From CAXMST01 sp038206985 (lineage in GTDB: Bacteria > Actinomycetota > Thermoleophilia > Solirubrobacterales > 70-9), in NCBI GenBank assembly GCA_038206985.1, contig JBBRAH010000010.1:1-64000 (forward strand): 64,000 nucleotides of DNA, given 5' to 3'. The position numbers were made by a program, and so were the translations under genes. Position 1 is the stretch's first letter. The number at the start of each line of letters is the position of its first letter. The notes below the pieces were generated by a model, which searched no databases, was not told the origin of the DNA, and saw nothing but the letters and a program-made list of their open reading frames with translations. This document shows positions 8,573-17,830 of the stretch, one piece after another.

Positions 8573-9334
8573 TCAGGCTTCGTTCTCTTCGAGTTCCTGT
8601 TTGGTCTGCGCATAGGGCGGGAAGCGCAGCTTCGGCGGCTTCAGCATGCCGCGGCGCTCCCACTTGCGGCGGAAGGCGATCTGGGCTCGCAGCCAGTCCT
8701 CGCGGTAGGGAGTCGGCGACACGCTGTTGCGGTGGTGGGCGACGGAGAGCTCGGCGACGAACACGCGCCTGCCCTTCTCCCGCGCCTGGAAGCAGATGTC
8801 CGCGTCGTAGCCGTGGAAGCCCGGGCCCACCTCGGTCTCGTCGAAGCGCAGGTTCTTGAGCGCCCAGCGCGACATCCCCATCAGGTAGCCGTCAACCATG
8901 TCCACGTCGCCGAAGCCGCCGGCGCCGGACAGCTCCGAGCCCTCGAGCAGCGGGGTCTCGAAGAGGATCTCGGGATCGATCGGCTCAAGGATCGAGGAGC
9001 CGACCCCGTAGTCGTGCTGCCACCAGTCGATCCCCTGGACTCCCACGGCGCCGATCGTGCCGACGATCGCGACCTGCGGATCCCCCAGGCCCCAGCGCAG
9101 TTTCTCCTCGAAGCGCTCGTCGCGGATCTCGGTGTCCTCGTGGATCAGCACCAGCGCTTCGATCCGCGGGTCGGCCGCAGCCTCGTCCATGATCGCGTTG
9201 TAGGCGCCGAAGATGCAAGTCTGATCGCGCCGGATGATCAGCCGTGGATCATCACCGACCGCGAGCCTGATTCCCTTCAGCGCGTAGCGCTCCCACTTGT
9301 CTTCGTCGGCGATCGCCGCGCCGAACGCGATCAC
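8573..9334 (-). CDS. glycosyltransferase, StrF-like family 2 (Glyco_tranf_2_5 type)
   Basis: 253 residues from GTG 9334, chosen because it gives a GTGA overlap with the upstream gene; the very long open frame to 11464 is antisense noise. The fold is recognisable by ALVLIHEDTEI (the acidic metal-binding motif at the end of beta-4), VDGYLMGMSRWAL, and GFHGYDADICFQAREKGR, all typical of StrF-like GT2 proteins. Likely adds a sugar in the surface-glycan pathway; donor and acceptor are unknown. It is translationally coupled to the CmcI-family gene upstream. Confidence 0.8.
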   Translation of the reverse strand: MIAFGAAIADEDKWERYALKGIRLAVGDDPRLIIRRDQTCIFGAYNAIMDEAAADPRIEALVLIHEDTEIRDERFEEKLRWGLGDPQVAIVGTIGAVGVQGIDWWQHDYGVGSSILEPIDPEILFETPLLEGSELSGAGGFGDVDMVDGYLMGMSRWALKNLRFDETEVGPGFHGYDADICFQAREKGRRVFVAELSVAHHRNSVSPTPYREDWLRAQIAFRRKWERRGMLKPPKLRFPPYAQTKQELEENEA

Positions 9335-10551
9335 TGCCCGCGATGGTGGTTGACGAAGCGCTCCGTCCGCTCGCCCCGGACCTTGTCGCGGTGCTGACGC
9401 TTGCTCCTGGAGGCGGCCTCGCGGTGCCGAGTGCGGCGCTCGGCCAGCTGACGGATGCCGGGCAGGCGGCGCAGCTGCATCCAGGCACGAAACGGCAGCG
9501 ACTCGTTGATCCGGCGCAGGTTGGCCCTGGCCAGCGAGAGCTGGTGGTTGCGCTCCTCGAGCAGTTCGCGCTGTGTGTTGATCTCGCGCAAGAGGTTCTC
9601 GGTCGTGATCTCGGCCCGGCGCCGATCGAGGTCGGACTCGACGGCGGCCTGGCGCGTGCCGCGCGCGAGGTTGCCGACGGTCTTGCGCAGCGCCTCGACC
9701 TCGCGATCGGGCTCGCCGGCCGCGGCCTTCAGCTCTCCGGCGATCGTCTCCGTATTGATCGAGCCGTTGGCGCCGAGGCCATCGGCTCCGGCGAGCTCGA
9801 AGTTGCCGATCAGGAAGTTCCCGGGGCGCTCGCGGCCGATCGGCGGAGCGCCGTCGGCGGGGACGCGACGCATGTAGCCGCGCGGGTTCTGGGTCAGCAG
9901 GTAGCGCTCCCGCCAGCGGTCGAGCTCGAATGGCGGCTCCTCGGCCAGCCAGGCATCGAGCGCCTCGCTCGGGCCGGGGATCGCGTCCTCGCGGACCGGG
10001 CGGCCACCGAACCAACTGTCCTCGACGACGAGGTAGCAATTCGGGCTGACCAGGTCGGCGTAGGTGCGCAGCTCCTCGAGCACATGGTGTGCACGGTGGT
10101 CGGCGTCGAGGTCGATCATCGTCCGCTTGCCCTTCGCCGCGGCGCGAATGTGCGAGACGATCTCGGGGTCGGTCGAGCTTCCTTCGAGCAACTCGATCCG
10201 CGGGTTCTCCCGGACTCGGTCGTGCACGAAGGAGAGATCGACATCGACGGCGATCACCTTGCCGTCGATCCCGAGCATCTCCTGGATCGAGGCGAAAAGG
10301 GCGGCGCTGCCGCCGACGTAGACGCCGGTCTCGACGATCAGCTCCGGTTGCGTCTCGGCGATGATCTGCTGCAGGACGACCATGTCGGCGGGCGTCTTGA
10401 CGAGGGGAACGCCAAGCCAGGTGGTCGTCGCGAACGTCTGCTCCTTGAGCTCGTGGAAGACGGTCGCGAACTCCCTGGCGGCCTGCTCCACCCGCTCTGG
10501 AGTTACCCCCTCTGGGATCTCGATCCGGGGGGAAGTCTCGGAGTTGCTCAC
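9331..10551 (-). CDS. cephalosporin hydroxylase/CmcI-family methyltransferase with coiled-coil tail
   Basis: 406 residues from GTG 10551. The core (residues about 20-250) matches the CmcI/rhamnosyl O-methyltransferase family: VETGVYVGGSAALFAS is the SAM-binding loop, VIAVDVDL the acidic ribose ligand, and MIDLDADH and VVEDSWFGG the metal-binding region. The C-terminal 130 residues are charged and predicted helical (EINTQRELLEERNHQLSLAR), ending very basic (RSKRQHRDKVRGER). The family methylates sugar hydroxyls in several actinobacterial glycolipids, so a glycan O-methyltransferase is likely. The coiled-coil tail may mediate complex formation. Confidence 0.78.
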   Translation of the reverse strand: MSNSETSPRIEIPEGVTPERVEQAAREFATVFHELKEQTFATTTWLGVPLVKTPADMVVLQQIIAETQPELIVETGVYVGGSAALFASIQEMLGIDGKVIAVDVDLSFVHDRVRENPRIELLEGSSTDPEIVSHIRAAAKGKRTMIDLDADHRAHHVLEELRTYADLVSPNCYLVVEDSWFGGRPVREDAIPGPSEALDAWLAEEPPFELDRWRERYLLTQNPRGYMRRVPADGAPPIGRERPGNFLIGNFELAGADGLGANGSINTETIAGELKAAAGEPDREVEALRKTVGNLARGTRQAAVESDLDRRRAEITTENLLREINTQRELLEERNHQLSLARANLRRINESLPFRAWMQLRRLPGIRQLAERRTRHREAASRSKRQHRDKVRGERTERFVNHHRGQ

Positions 10552-10687
10552 GTGCCAGAGTTTGGCACAGGCCGCGTGATACGCACCGCTCTCGGTGGCG
10601 ACCCATGCAAGCATTGAGCCCCGTGCAGCCCTCGCCGCAAGACCCGACCCTGCCGGACCGCCGCGGTCCCAACGGCGAATCGCGCAC

Positions 10688-11446
10688 GTGAAGCTCACCG
10701 GCGAACGGGTAATGACCGCCGAGGGCGGCTTCAACCCCACCTGGCAACGCCACGTCGCGGCCTACGCGCTGGCCGCCGATTACCTGCCCGCGGGGCGCCT
10801 GCTCGATCTCGGTTGCGGGATCGGGCACAGCTACCACCTGCTCGCCCCGCGCGAGACCGTCGGCGTCGACATCGAGGCCGCGGTGCTCGAGGGCCAGGAG
10901 CGCGAGACCATCGTCGCGGACATGCGCCGGCTCCCGTTCGCGGACGGGGAGTTCTCCTCGGTGCTGTCCGTGCAGTCGCTCGAGCATGTCCCCGATCCCG
11001 AGCGGGTCGTGGAAGAGGTGGCCCGGGTGCTCGGTGGTGATGGCATCGCGATGTTTGTCACGCCCAACCGGCTCACCCTCGGTCGCCCCGACGAGATCAT
11101 CGATCCGTACCACTTCCGCGAGTTCGACTCGGGCGAGCTCGCCGCCCTCTGCGGCCGCCGCTTCGCCGACGTGCGCTCGTTGGGCCTGTTCGGCTCTCCC
11201 CGCTACATGGAGATCTACAACGAGGAGCGGGCCAAGCTCGAGCGGTTGCTCGGCAGAGATCCGCTGCGGCTCCGGCGGCGGGTGCCCCTGAGGGCCAAGC
11301 AGTGGCTCTACGACACGATGCTCGAGCGGGCGCGCGGCAAGCCGGACCCGCGGGCAGCCGCGATCGAGGCCGGTGACTTTGAACTGCGCGAGTGCGACCT
11401 CGAGGCCGCGCTCGACGTGGTGGCGATATGCGGGCTGGTGGGCTGA
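10688..11446 (+). CDS. class I SAM-dependent methyltransferase
   Basis: 252 residues from GTG 10688, chosen because VKLTGERV matches the common KFTGERF-type beginning of this methyltransferase group; the frame is open to GTG 10595. Motif I is LLDLGCGIGHSYHLL, the acidic ligand is VGVDIEA, and the post-motif region is SVQSLEHVPDPERVVEEV, as in Methyltransf_11/23 enzymes. It overlaps the next methyltransferase by one base (TGATG). The gene diverges from the CmcI-family gene with 136 bp between starts. Likely a sugar methyltransferase of the locus. Confidence 0.78.
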   Translation: MKLTGERVMTAEGGFNPTWQRHVAAYALAADYLPAGRLLDLGCGIGHSYHLLAPRETVGVDIEAAVLEGQERETIVADMRRLPFADGEFSSVLSVQSLEHVPDPERVVEEVARVLGGDGIAMFVTPNRLTLGRPDEIIDPYHFREFDSGELAALCGRRFADVRSLGLFGSPRYMEIYNEERAKLERLLGRDPLRLRRRVPLRAKQWLYDTMLERARGKPDPRAAAIEAGDFELRECDLEAALDVVAICGLVG

Positions 11447-12357
11447 TGACGAGCATCGCTGCACCGGCCAGGCCGGTTGTCTGCGTATGGTGCGGCGAGC
11501 CGTTCGATGCCGCCACCACCCGCCGCGGGCGGCTCACCTTCTGCGGCAGCTGTGGCGCAGCGATGACGGATCCGCCGCCGGACGCGGAGGAGCTGGCAGG
11601 GGCCTACGGGGACTGGTATCGGCCCGCCGGCGAGCGGCGATTCTCCTTCGCCGGTGACGCGATCCTCGCTCGTACCCGGGGACTGCTCGCCTCGCGCATC
11701 GACGAGATCGCCCCCTCCGGCCCGATCCTCGATGTCGGCGCGGGCGACGGCAGCCTCGTGGACGCGCTGCGCGCCCGGGGCCGCGAGACGGTCGGCCTCG
11801 AGCGCAACCCGCTGCGAGACGACTTCCGCGATGTGCCCCTCGCGGAAGTCGAGGGTGAGTGGGCGGCGGTCGTCTTCTGGCACGCGCTCGAGCATCTGCC
11901 CGACCCTGGCGATGCGATCGCCCAGGCGACCCGCCTGCTGAAGCCGGGCGGCGTCGTCGCGATCGCCGTCCCCAACACGGCGAGCCTGCAGGCTGCGGTC
12001 TTCGGTGAGCGCTGGCTGCATCTCGATCTGCCGCGGCACCTCGTCCACCTCTCTGCCGGGTCGCTGCAGCAGGGCCTGCGGGAGCGCGGCCTCGTGGTCG
12101 AACGGGTCTCGCAGATGCGGGGCGGACAGCTCGTGATCGGCTGGCTGCAGGGCCTCGTCGGCGGCCTTCCCGGGCATCCTGACCTTTACCAGGCACTGCG
12201 CCGGAGCGGCGCGCGATCGGCCCAGCAGGGACGGTTGCGGCGCTGGCTCGCCGTCGCCGCCGGCGTTGCGCTGCTGCCAGTCGCGGCGCTCGCGGCGCTC
12301 GCAGAGATCATCATCGGGCGTGGAGGAACCGTCTACATGGAGGCAAGGCTTGACTGA
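11446..12357 (+). CDS. methyltransferase with N-terminal zinc ribbon and C-terminal membrane helix
   Basis: 303 residues from ATG 11446. An N-terminal CxxC...CxxC zinc ribbon (VCVWCGEPF, FCGSCGAAM) precedes a Methyltransf_23 domain (ILDVGAGDGSLVDAL; FWHALEHLPDPGDAI). The C-terminus carries a strongly hydrophobic stretch (WLAVAAGVALLPVAALAAL) preceded by Arg-rich sequence, suggesting attachment to the inner face of the membrane. Such methyltransferases often sit beside polyprenyl-phosphate glycosyltransferases, as here. The next gene starts inside its last codons. Confidence 0.8.
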   Translation: MTSIAAPARPVVCVWCGEPFDAATTRRGRLTFCGSCGAAMTDPPPDAEELAGAYGDWYRPAGERRFSFAGDAILARTRGLLASRIDEIAPSGPILDVGAGDGSLVDALRARGRETVGLERNPLRDDFRDVPLAEVEGEWAAVVFWHALEHLPDPGDAIAQATRLLKPGGVVAIAVPNTASLQAAVFGERWLHLDLPRHLVHLSAGSLQQGLRERGLVVERVSQMRGGQLVIGWLQGLVGGLPGHPDLYQALRRSGARSAQQGRLRRWLAVAAGVALLPVAALAALAEIIIGRGGTVYMEARLD

Positions 12358-13150
12358 GGGGAACGTAGAAGCGACGGCCGCAGAGGGCGGCGCGGGAGTG
12401 CAGCCGGCGGCCGGCGAGCCGAAGGTGATCGTCGTGATGCCCGCTCGCCAGGCGGCAGCGACACTGCGGCAGACCGTCTCGGAGATCCCGCTCGAGCGAG
12501 TCGCCGAGATCATCCTCGTCGACGACTCCTCCACCGACGAGACGGTCGAGCTCGCCCGGGAGCTGCCGCTGGAGGTGCTCTGGCACCCGCACCAGGTCGG
12601 CTACGGCGGCAACCAGAAGACGTGCTACATGCAGGCCCTGCATCAGGGCGCCGACGTTGTCGTGATGCTGCATCCGGATGGCCAGTACGAGCCGGGCCTG
12701 ATCCCCGACATGATCCAGCCGATCATCGAGGGTCGCGCCGACCTCGTGCTCGGCTCGCGGCTCGCGGTGCCCGGGGCGGCGCTGGCCGCCGGGATGCCGA
12801 GGTGGAAGTGGGTCGCGAATCGGTTCCTGACCACGATCCAGAACCGGATCATGGGGACACATCTGACGGAGGCCCACACCGGGTACCGCGCCTACTCCCG
12901 CGATCTGCTGCTCACCGTTCCCTTCCTGCGCAACTCGCTGGACTTCAGCTTCGACTCCGAGTTGCTCTACCAGGCGGCCCATTTCGACTTCCGGATCGAG
13001 GAGGTCCCCGCGCGCTGCCGCTACTTCGAGGAGGCTTCCTCGGTCGGCTTCAAGACTGGAGTCGTCTACGGAACCAAGACCCTCTGGGCGGGGGCACGGC
13101 TGATCCTGCACCGGGCTCGGATCTGGCCCTCCCGCAAGTTCAAGCCCTAG
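12350..13150 (+). CDS. family 2 glycosyltransferase, polyprenyl-phosphate sugar synthase-like
   Basis: 266 residues if started at TTG 12350, which has GGAGG at 12338-12342 and overlaps the previous stop by 8 bp. GT2 hallmarks are VVMPARQAAATL, IILVDDSSTDET, and VVMLHPDGQYEPGLI, where HPDGQ occupies the DxD position as in dolichyl-phosphate-mannose-synthase-like enzymes. LVLGSR and EAHTGYRAYSR are also typical. No C-terminal membrane helices are present, so it is a DPM1-type soluble form. It may charge a lipid carrier for the membrane glycosyltransferase-like gene that follows convergently. Confidence 0.85.
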   Translation: MTEGNVEATAAEGGAGVQPAAGEPKVIVVMPARQAAATLRQTVSEIPLERVAEIILVDDSSTDETVELARELPLEVLWHPHQVGYGGNQKTCYMQALHQGADVVVMLHPDGQYEPGLIPDMIQPIIEGRADLVLGSRLAVPGAALAAGMPRWKWVANRFLTTIQNRIMGTHLTEAHTGYRAYSRDLLLTVPFLRNSLDFSFDSELLYQAAHFDFRIEEVPARCRYFEEASSVGFKTGVVYGTKTLWAGARLILHRARIWPSRKFKP

Positions 13151-15528
13151 CCGGCTGACCCCTGGCCGGCCCCGGATCCGCGCGGCACCAATTCGACCAC
13201 TTCGAGTCCGCTCGGCGAGTCGGCCACCATCTTCAGGTCGAAACGCTTGCCGATCTCCTTCAGGGTCCACTCCTGGAGCGTCGCCAGCCCATTCGGGATC
13301 AGCGTGACGCCGCCGGCTGCCTGCGCGAGGGGGTCGAGGTCCGGCTCGCGGCGGTAGAGCTCGAAGACATCCCGAGCGGCCGGATCGATCAGGATCAGCT
13401 CGCCCGGCTCGAGTCCGTCGACGTAGGCGCCCAGCGGGCCCAGATGGTCATCGGGGACGAAGCTGTCCTCCCACGGGTCCCCGAGCGGTACGGAGCTGCC
13501 ACGCTCGGAACGGATCAGGATCTCCACGGCGAGATCGGCGCTCGTGAGTACCGAGCTCCGTGACTGGCCCGGCATCTGCTCCGCGAGCAGGCGCTCGCCC
13601 TCGGCGGCCGGAGCGCGCACCGGGGGCGGATCCCAGATCCGCTCCAGCGCCGCCGACAGTGATGCGCCTCCCGGGCGGGCGAAGGCGAGCGCCGACTGGT
13701 GTAGGCGGGTGTCGACCGAGGACGCCGCGACGGCGATCAGCAGCACCGACACGGTCAGGCTGAGCGCCCGGCCGGCCCGGCGGGCGCCGGCCGGGACCGC
13801 GAAGACGGGCCGCTCGATGAGCGTGAGCCAGAGCGCACCGAGGGTTAAGGCCGGCAGGCTGACGTAGGGAATGATGTGGTCTGCCGAGCGGTTGACGATG
13901 TAGCTGAACAACGCGACCCCGAAGGCGGTCATGCCCGCAATCGCAACGAGCATCGTGCGCTCGCGCTCGACCACGTCGGGACGGCGCCACAGGAGCGTGC
14001 CGACGGCGGCCGCTGAGACCAGATACAACGCGCCGACGGCGAGCCCCGGCGACCATGGAGAGAAGTCGTAGGTGAGGTCGCCGATCTGGCCGAAGAGGAA
14101 CTCGCGCAGCGTGTTCAGGTACCAGCCCCAGTCAGGCAGCTCGCCGGTCGCTGCCAGGGTGATCGCGGCGAGCAGTAGATGTGCGGTCAGACAGGCGGCG
14201 AGGAGTTGCAGACCCCAGCGCCGCAGCACGGCAGCACGCCGGCCCGCGGGTGCTGCCACGACACCGATGGCGATCACGGCGAACACCGTCAGCAGCGTGT
14301 AGGCCAACGCCTCCAGGGCCCAGATCGACGCCACGGCAACGGTCAGCAACTGCAGCAGTCGGGCGGGAGCGGCCGCACGCGGCCAGCGGGACTCGGCGAC
14401 GGCCCCCGCCACGACCCCGATCGGCAGGCCGAAGCGGAAGGCACCGTGCTGGAGCAACCCGCCAAGCGGGTACTGCAGCCCGTAGACGAGTGCAATCACG
14501 GCGACGAGCATCGCCGAGCCTGCCAACAGCCTCGAGACGCCCGCGATCCGCATCACGGCCCAGGCCCCGATGAACATCAGCGCCGAGAGCACGCCCTCGA
14601 CGAGCGCGAGGCTCGCGTTGCTGATCGGGATCAAGTTGAACACGCCGGCGAGGAAGTAGATCGAGCCGACGCCGTACTGCGAAAGCGTGTCGACGAGCAT
14701 CGCGTCCCCATGCAGGATCTGGTTGGCGGGCCCGAGGAAGAAGTTCTGATGGAACTGAATGATCGATGTCTCGACCGCCGCGTCGATGCCGCGCTCCCCC
14801 GAGGCGAAGACGGCCAGGTTCGGGATTGCGAGCAGCAGCATCACGACCACCGCGCTGTCTGCAATGGGGCTGAGGCGACGGGGGGCCGACGGGATCGCGA
14901 AGCGCTCCCGGGCAACCAGCAGGCTTGCCACCAGGAGCAGGCCGAGCAGGAGCAGCGGCCAGGAGATCGAGGTGAGGCTCGCGAACGCCAGCGCGGAGCC
15001 CCCGGCAACGAGGGCAGCGAGCGCCCACAGTGGTCCCGCCTTGGGCGCGAGCCGGATCGCGCCATTCCAGCCCTGCGGAGCCGCGGCCCGGCGTAACAGC
15101 AGCGCGGCCGAAACGAGCCAGACAGCGGCGCCGATGCCCAGCCCCAGGCCCCCTGAGATCGCGCGGGCCACGAGCAGGACGAGCACGAGCGCCGCGGTCA
15201 GAGCCGCCACCAGCGGGGAGAGCGCTTCGCGGTTGGGCCCGGCGGCGATCCGGTCTGTCACGGTCGCGCCGACGCGCATCCCGAGCGGTAGGAGGATCGC
15301 GAAGGCGACCACGAACAACAACGTCTCCGCGTCCTGATGGTGATCGGGGAGCGGCTCCGGGAGTTTGGTGATCGGCACGATCGTGTGCAGGATCGGAGCG
15401 ATCAGCATGAAGGCGCCGAGCGCGAGCAGGCTGCTCAACGCGATCACCATCGCGACCGGTGCCGCGCCGCGATCGGCTGCCGGCCCCCCCGGCACATCAG
15501 CCGCCTGTCTGCTTTCCGCGCTCGCCAT
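13147..15528 (-). CDS. large polytopic membrane protein, possible GT-C-type glycosyltransferase
   Basis: 793 residues from ATG 15528. About twelve to fourteen hydrophobic segments occupy residues 20-630, followed by a soluble C-terminal domain of about 150 residues. A loop reading FFLGPANQILHGDAMLVD, followed by QYGVGSIYFLAG, resembles membrane proteins sometimes annotated as family 39-like glycosyltransferases, but no catalytic Asp pair can be assigned with confidence. Context (polyprenyl-phosphate sugar synthase next door, ABC exporter downstream) suits a lipid-linked-sugar-dependent transferase. It could also be a transporter or polymerase. Its stop overlaps the opposing stop by 4 bp in CTAG. 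Confidence 0.6.
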   Translation of the reverse strand: MASAESRQAADVPGGPAADRGAAPVAMVIALSSLLALGAFMLIAPILHTIVPITKLPEPLPDHHQDAETLLFVVAFAILLPLGMRVGATVTDRIAAGPNREALSPLVAALTAALVLVLLVARAISGGLGLGIGAAVWLVSAALLLRRAAAPQGWNGAIRLAPKAGPLWALAALVAGGSALAFASLTSISWPLLLLGLLLVASLLVARERFAIPSAPRRLSPIADSAVVVMLLLAIPNLAVFASGERGIDAAVETSIIQFHQNFFLGPANQILHGDAMLVDTLSQYGVGSIYFLAGVFNLIPISNASLALVEGVLSALMFIGAWAVMRIAGVSRLLAGSAMLVAVIALVYGLQYPLGGLLQHGAFRFGLPIGVVAGAVAESRWPRAAAPARLLQLLTVAVASIWALEALAYTLLTVFAVIAIGVVAAPAGRRAAVLRRWGLQLLAACLTAHLLLAAITLAATGELPDWGWYLNTLREFLFGQIGDLTYDFSPWSPGLAVGALYLVSAAAVGTLLWRRPDVVERERTMLVAIAGMTAFGVALFSYIVNRSADHIIPYVSLPALTLGALWLTLIERPVFAVPAGARRAGRALSLTVSVLLIAVAASSVDTRLHQSALAFARPGGASLSAALERIWDPPPVRAPAAEGERLLAEQMPGQSRSSVLTSADLAVEILIRSERGSSVPLGDPWEDSFVPDDHLGPLGAYVDGLEPGELILIDPAARDVFELYRREPDLDPLAQAAGGVTLIPNGLATLQEWTLKEIGKRFDLKMVADSPSGLEVVELVPRGSGAGQGSAG

Positions 15529-15618
15529 GGGTTCTGTGCCGCGTCCCCGCTGCGGCAGTGCTGGCGAGGTTACAGAGGGGCCCTGCCGGGGAAGGCCGGG
15601 AGTCGGGACCCCTGTCCA

Positions 15619-15624
15619 TACAAT
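15619..15624 (+). promoter_or_regulatory. -10 box (TACAAT) for a probable leaderless transcript
   Basis: TACAAT ends 7 nt before the GTG at 15632. There is no ribosome-binding site between it and the start, so the transcript probably begins at the start codon. Confidence 0.55.
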
Positions 15625-15631
15625 CGCCGCG

Positions 15632-16522
15632 GTGTCGATCAAGAGTTCATTCGCACTCCGCGCGCGTCGCCTGCTGGGCCCCGCGGCTCGCAGCGGGCCC
15701 CTGGCCGGGCTCGCGGCACGCCGGCCCTCGGTGCCCCGGCGGATGTACCTGGACCTGCTCGAGCGGGCGGTCACCCACACCCTCTACTTCCCGCCCGACA
15801 AGCGCGAGCTGCCCGCGAACGTCCAGGAGTCGTTCGAGCATGAGTTCGAGAAGGCGGGGATCACCGAGCTGGGCGGTCTCAGCGACGTGCGGCGCCGCAA
15901 CGAGGGCCGCGACTGGCCCGTCTACGCGCAGACGATGGTCGGCCGCAAGCGGATCCATAACGTACGGATGCTGACCGAGCGGGTGATCTCCGAGCGGGTC
16001 CCGGGCGATCTGATCGAGGCCGGATGCTGGCGCGGCGGCACGGTGATCATGATGCGCGGCGTCCTCGCGGCCCACGGGGACCGCGAGCGGACCGTCTGGG
16101 CCGCCGACTCTTTCGAGGGTCTGCCGGCTCCCAACCCCGAACAGTTCCCAGCCGACTTGGCCGACATCAACTACACGGCAGATGAGCTCAAGGTGCCGAT
16201 CGAGGAGGTGCGGGCCAATCTCGAGCGCTACGGGCTCGACCACGGGGTCGAGTTCCTCGAAGGCTGGTTCCGCGACACGTTGCCGACGGTCCGCGACAAG
16301 CAGTGGGCCCTCGTCCGGCTCGACGGGGACCTCTACGAATCGACGATGGACGGACTGGTCAACCTCTACCCCCAGCTCTCGCCCGGCGGCTACCTGATCA
16401 TCGACGACTTTGGCTGGGAGAACTGCCGCCAGGCCGTCGAGGACTACCGCGCCGAACACGGCATCGATGAGCCGATCGAGCGCATCGACTGGGTCGGCGC
16501 CTGGTGGCGCAAAGCCGCCTGA
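15632..16522 (+). CDS. TylF/MycF-family O-methyltransferase
   Basis: 296 residues from GTG 15632. The family is recognisable from the SAM-binding segment LIEAGCWRGGTVIMMRG, then WAADSFEGLPAP, the metal-binding LVRLDGDLYESTMDGL, and YLIIDDFGWENCRQAV. TylF/MycF enzymes are Mg-dependent sugar 3-O or 4-O methyltransferases, first known from macrolide deoxysugars and common in polysaccharide loci. The N-terminal 100 residues are basic. It lies just ahead of the ABC exporter genes and may add the terminal methyl group read by the exporter; that link is inference. Confidence 0.85.
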   Translation: MSIKSSFALRARRLLGPAARSGPLAGLAARRPSVPRRMYLDLLERAVTHTLYFPPDKRELPANVQESFEHEFEKAGITELGGLSDVRRRNEGRDWPVYAQTMVGRKRIHNVRMLTERVISERVPGDLIEAGCWRGGTVIMMRGVLAAHGDRERTVWAADSFEGLPAPNPEQFPADLADINYTADELKVPIEEVRANLERYGLDHGVEFLEGWFRDTLPTVRDKQWALVRLDGDLYESTMDGLVNLYPQLSPGGYLIIDDFGWENCRQAVEDYRAEHGIDEPIERIDWVGAWWRKAA

Positions 16523-16560
16523 GGTGGGCCGCCCCGAGCCCTGGCGGCTCCGGCCTCACC

Positions 16561-16566
16561 TATCCT
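16561..16566 (+). promoter_or_regulatory. -10 box (TATCCT) for a probable leaderless transcript
   Basis: TATCCT lies 7 nt before the ATG at 16574 with no Shine-Dalgarno sequence; likely the promoter of the exporter operon. Confidence 0.5.
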
Positions 16567-16573
16567 GACCCGA

Positions 16574-17830
16574 ATGAAACGTGACCTTGCAATCGAGGTG
16601 CGGGGACTCAGCAAGCGGTTCCACGTCCGCGGTCGCCGCGCGCCCGCAAGCCTGCGCAGCCGGCTCCGCAATCCGCTCGGGCGCACTCCGGGCCGCTCGC
16701 TCGAGGTCTTCCACGACCTCAGCTTCGACGTCGAGCGCGGGGAGTTCTTTGGGATCGTGGGCCGCAACGGTTCCGGCAAGAGCACGCTGCTGAAGCTACT
16801 GGCGAGCGTCTATCCGGCCGACAGCGGCACGATCCGGGTCGCCGGCCGGTTGGCCCCGTTCCTCGAGCTCGGGGTGGGCTTCAACCCCAAGCTGACCGCT
16901 CGCGACAACGTCGTTCTCAACGGCGTGATGATGGGATTGTCGCCCGCTGAAGCGCGGCGCCGGTTCGACAGCGTGATCGAGTTCGCGGGTCTGCGCGACT
17001 ACGTCGACCTACCGATCAAGAACTACTCCTCGGGCATGAAGGTCCGGCTCGGGTTCGCCGTGATGACGCACGTGGACGCCGATGTGCTGCTGATCGACGA
17101 GGTACTGGCAGTCGGTGACGCCGAGTTCCAGGAGCGCTGTGGCGAGGCTTTCGAGGACATGCACCGCGAGGGGCGCACGATCCTGCTCGTCACGCACAAC
17201 ATGCCGACCGTCACGCAGTACTGCGAGCGGGCACTGCTGCTGCACGACGGCGAGATCCACACGATCGGGGCTCCCGACCTCGTCGCGGAGCACTACTACG
17301 ACGTCAATCTCTCAGAGATGCTGGGTCGCCCCGACCACAAGCTGCCGGAGATGTCCTCGAAGATAGTCGCGGCGATCGGTGACCCGTTCGCCCGCATCGA
17401 CGATGGCTGGATCGCCGACGAGCATGGCGAGCGGATCGACCGGATCCGAGCCGGAGCGGAACTCAACCTGCACGCCACGGTGAAGGTCGAGCGCGACTAC
17501 CCGGACCCCACCTTTCGCTTTCAGATCGCCAGCAGCGACGGCCGCGTTGTCTTCACCAGCGACCTGGCGTCCCTGTCGGAGACCGGCAGCGCGGGCGCCG
17601 GCGAGGTGATCGAGCTGAAGGCGACCGTCGAGAACCGCCTGCCGCCCGGTCGCTACACGATCGTCAGCGACATTTTCACCGGCGAGGGGACCCCGGCGGG
17701 ACCGACGCGAATGACCCGGCTCGAGGTCGAGGGTGAGAGACGCGGTAGCTCGATGCTGCTCGATCACAAGATCAGCGCCTCCACGCGGAGCGCGCCCGTC
17801 GCGCCCGTCGCGCCCGAGGGAGGCCGATGA
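16574..17830 (+). CDS. wzt: ABC transporter ATPase for polysaccharide export, Wzt-like with C-terminal domain
   Basis: 418 residues. Walker A is GRNGSGKST (residues 63-71), the signature is YSSGMKVRLGFA, and Walker B is LLIDEVLAVGDAEF. This is the O-antigen/teichoic-acid exporter subfamily. After the ATPase (to about residue 245) comes a beta-rich C-terminal domain with FRFQIASSDGRVVFTSD and LPPGRYTIVSDIF, matching the Wzt C-terminal carbohydrate-binding fold. In studied systems this domain recognises a modification on the non-reducing end, such as methyl or phosphate, before export. The protein ends with a short APVAPVAPE repeat. It overlaps the permease gene by ATGA. Confidence 0.92.
   Translation: MKRDLAIEVRGLSKRFHVRGRRAPASLRSRLRNPLGRTPGRSLEVFHDLSFDVERGEFFGIVGRNGSGKSTLLKLLASVYPADSGTIRVAGRLAPFLELGVGFNPKLTARDNVVLNGVMMGLSPAEARRRFDSVIEFAGLRDYVDLPIKNYSSGMKVRLGFAVMTHVDADVLLIDEVLAVGDAEFQERCGEAFEDMHREGRTILLVTHNMPTVTQYCERALLLHDGEIHTIGAPDLVAEHYYDVNLSEMLGRPDHKLPEMSSKIVAAIGDPFARIDDGWIADEHGERIDRIRAGAELNLHATVKVERDYPDPTFRFQIASSDGRVVFTSDLASLSETGSAGAGEVIELKATVENRLPPGRYTIVSDIFTGEGTPAGPTRMTRLEVEGERRGSSMLLDHKISASTRSAPVAPVAPEGGR

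Noticed and set aside
7562..9397. A 611-codon plus-strand open frame
   Set aside because: It runs opposite the OafA-type acyltransferase and the StrF-like glycosyltransferase and has a repetitive charged composition typical of an antisense shadow.
8573..11464. A 963-codon open frame on the minus strand
   Set aside because: Only the downstream part (8573-9334) is a real glycosyltransferase. The rest is antisense or out of frame to the CmcI-family gene and two plus-strand genes, and is Arg/Pro-rich without domains.
17789..17817. Short tandem repeat near the end of the ATPase gene
   Set aside because: It only encodes APVAPVAPE, a small tail repeat of about three units without other meaning.
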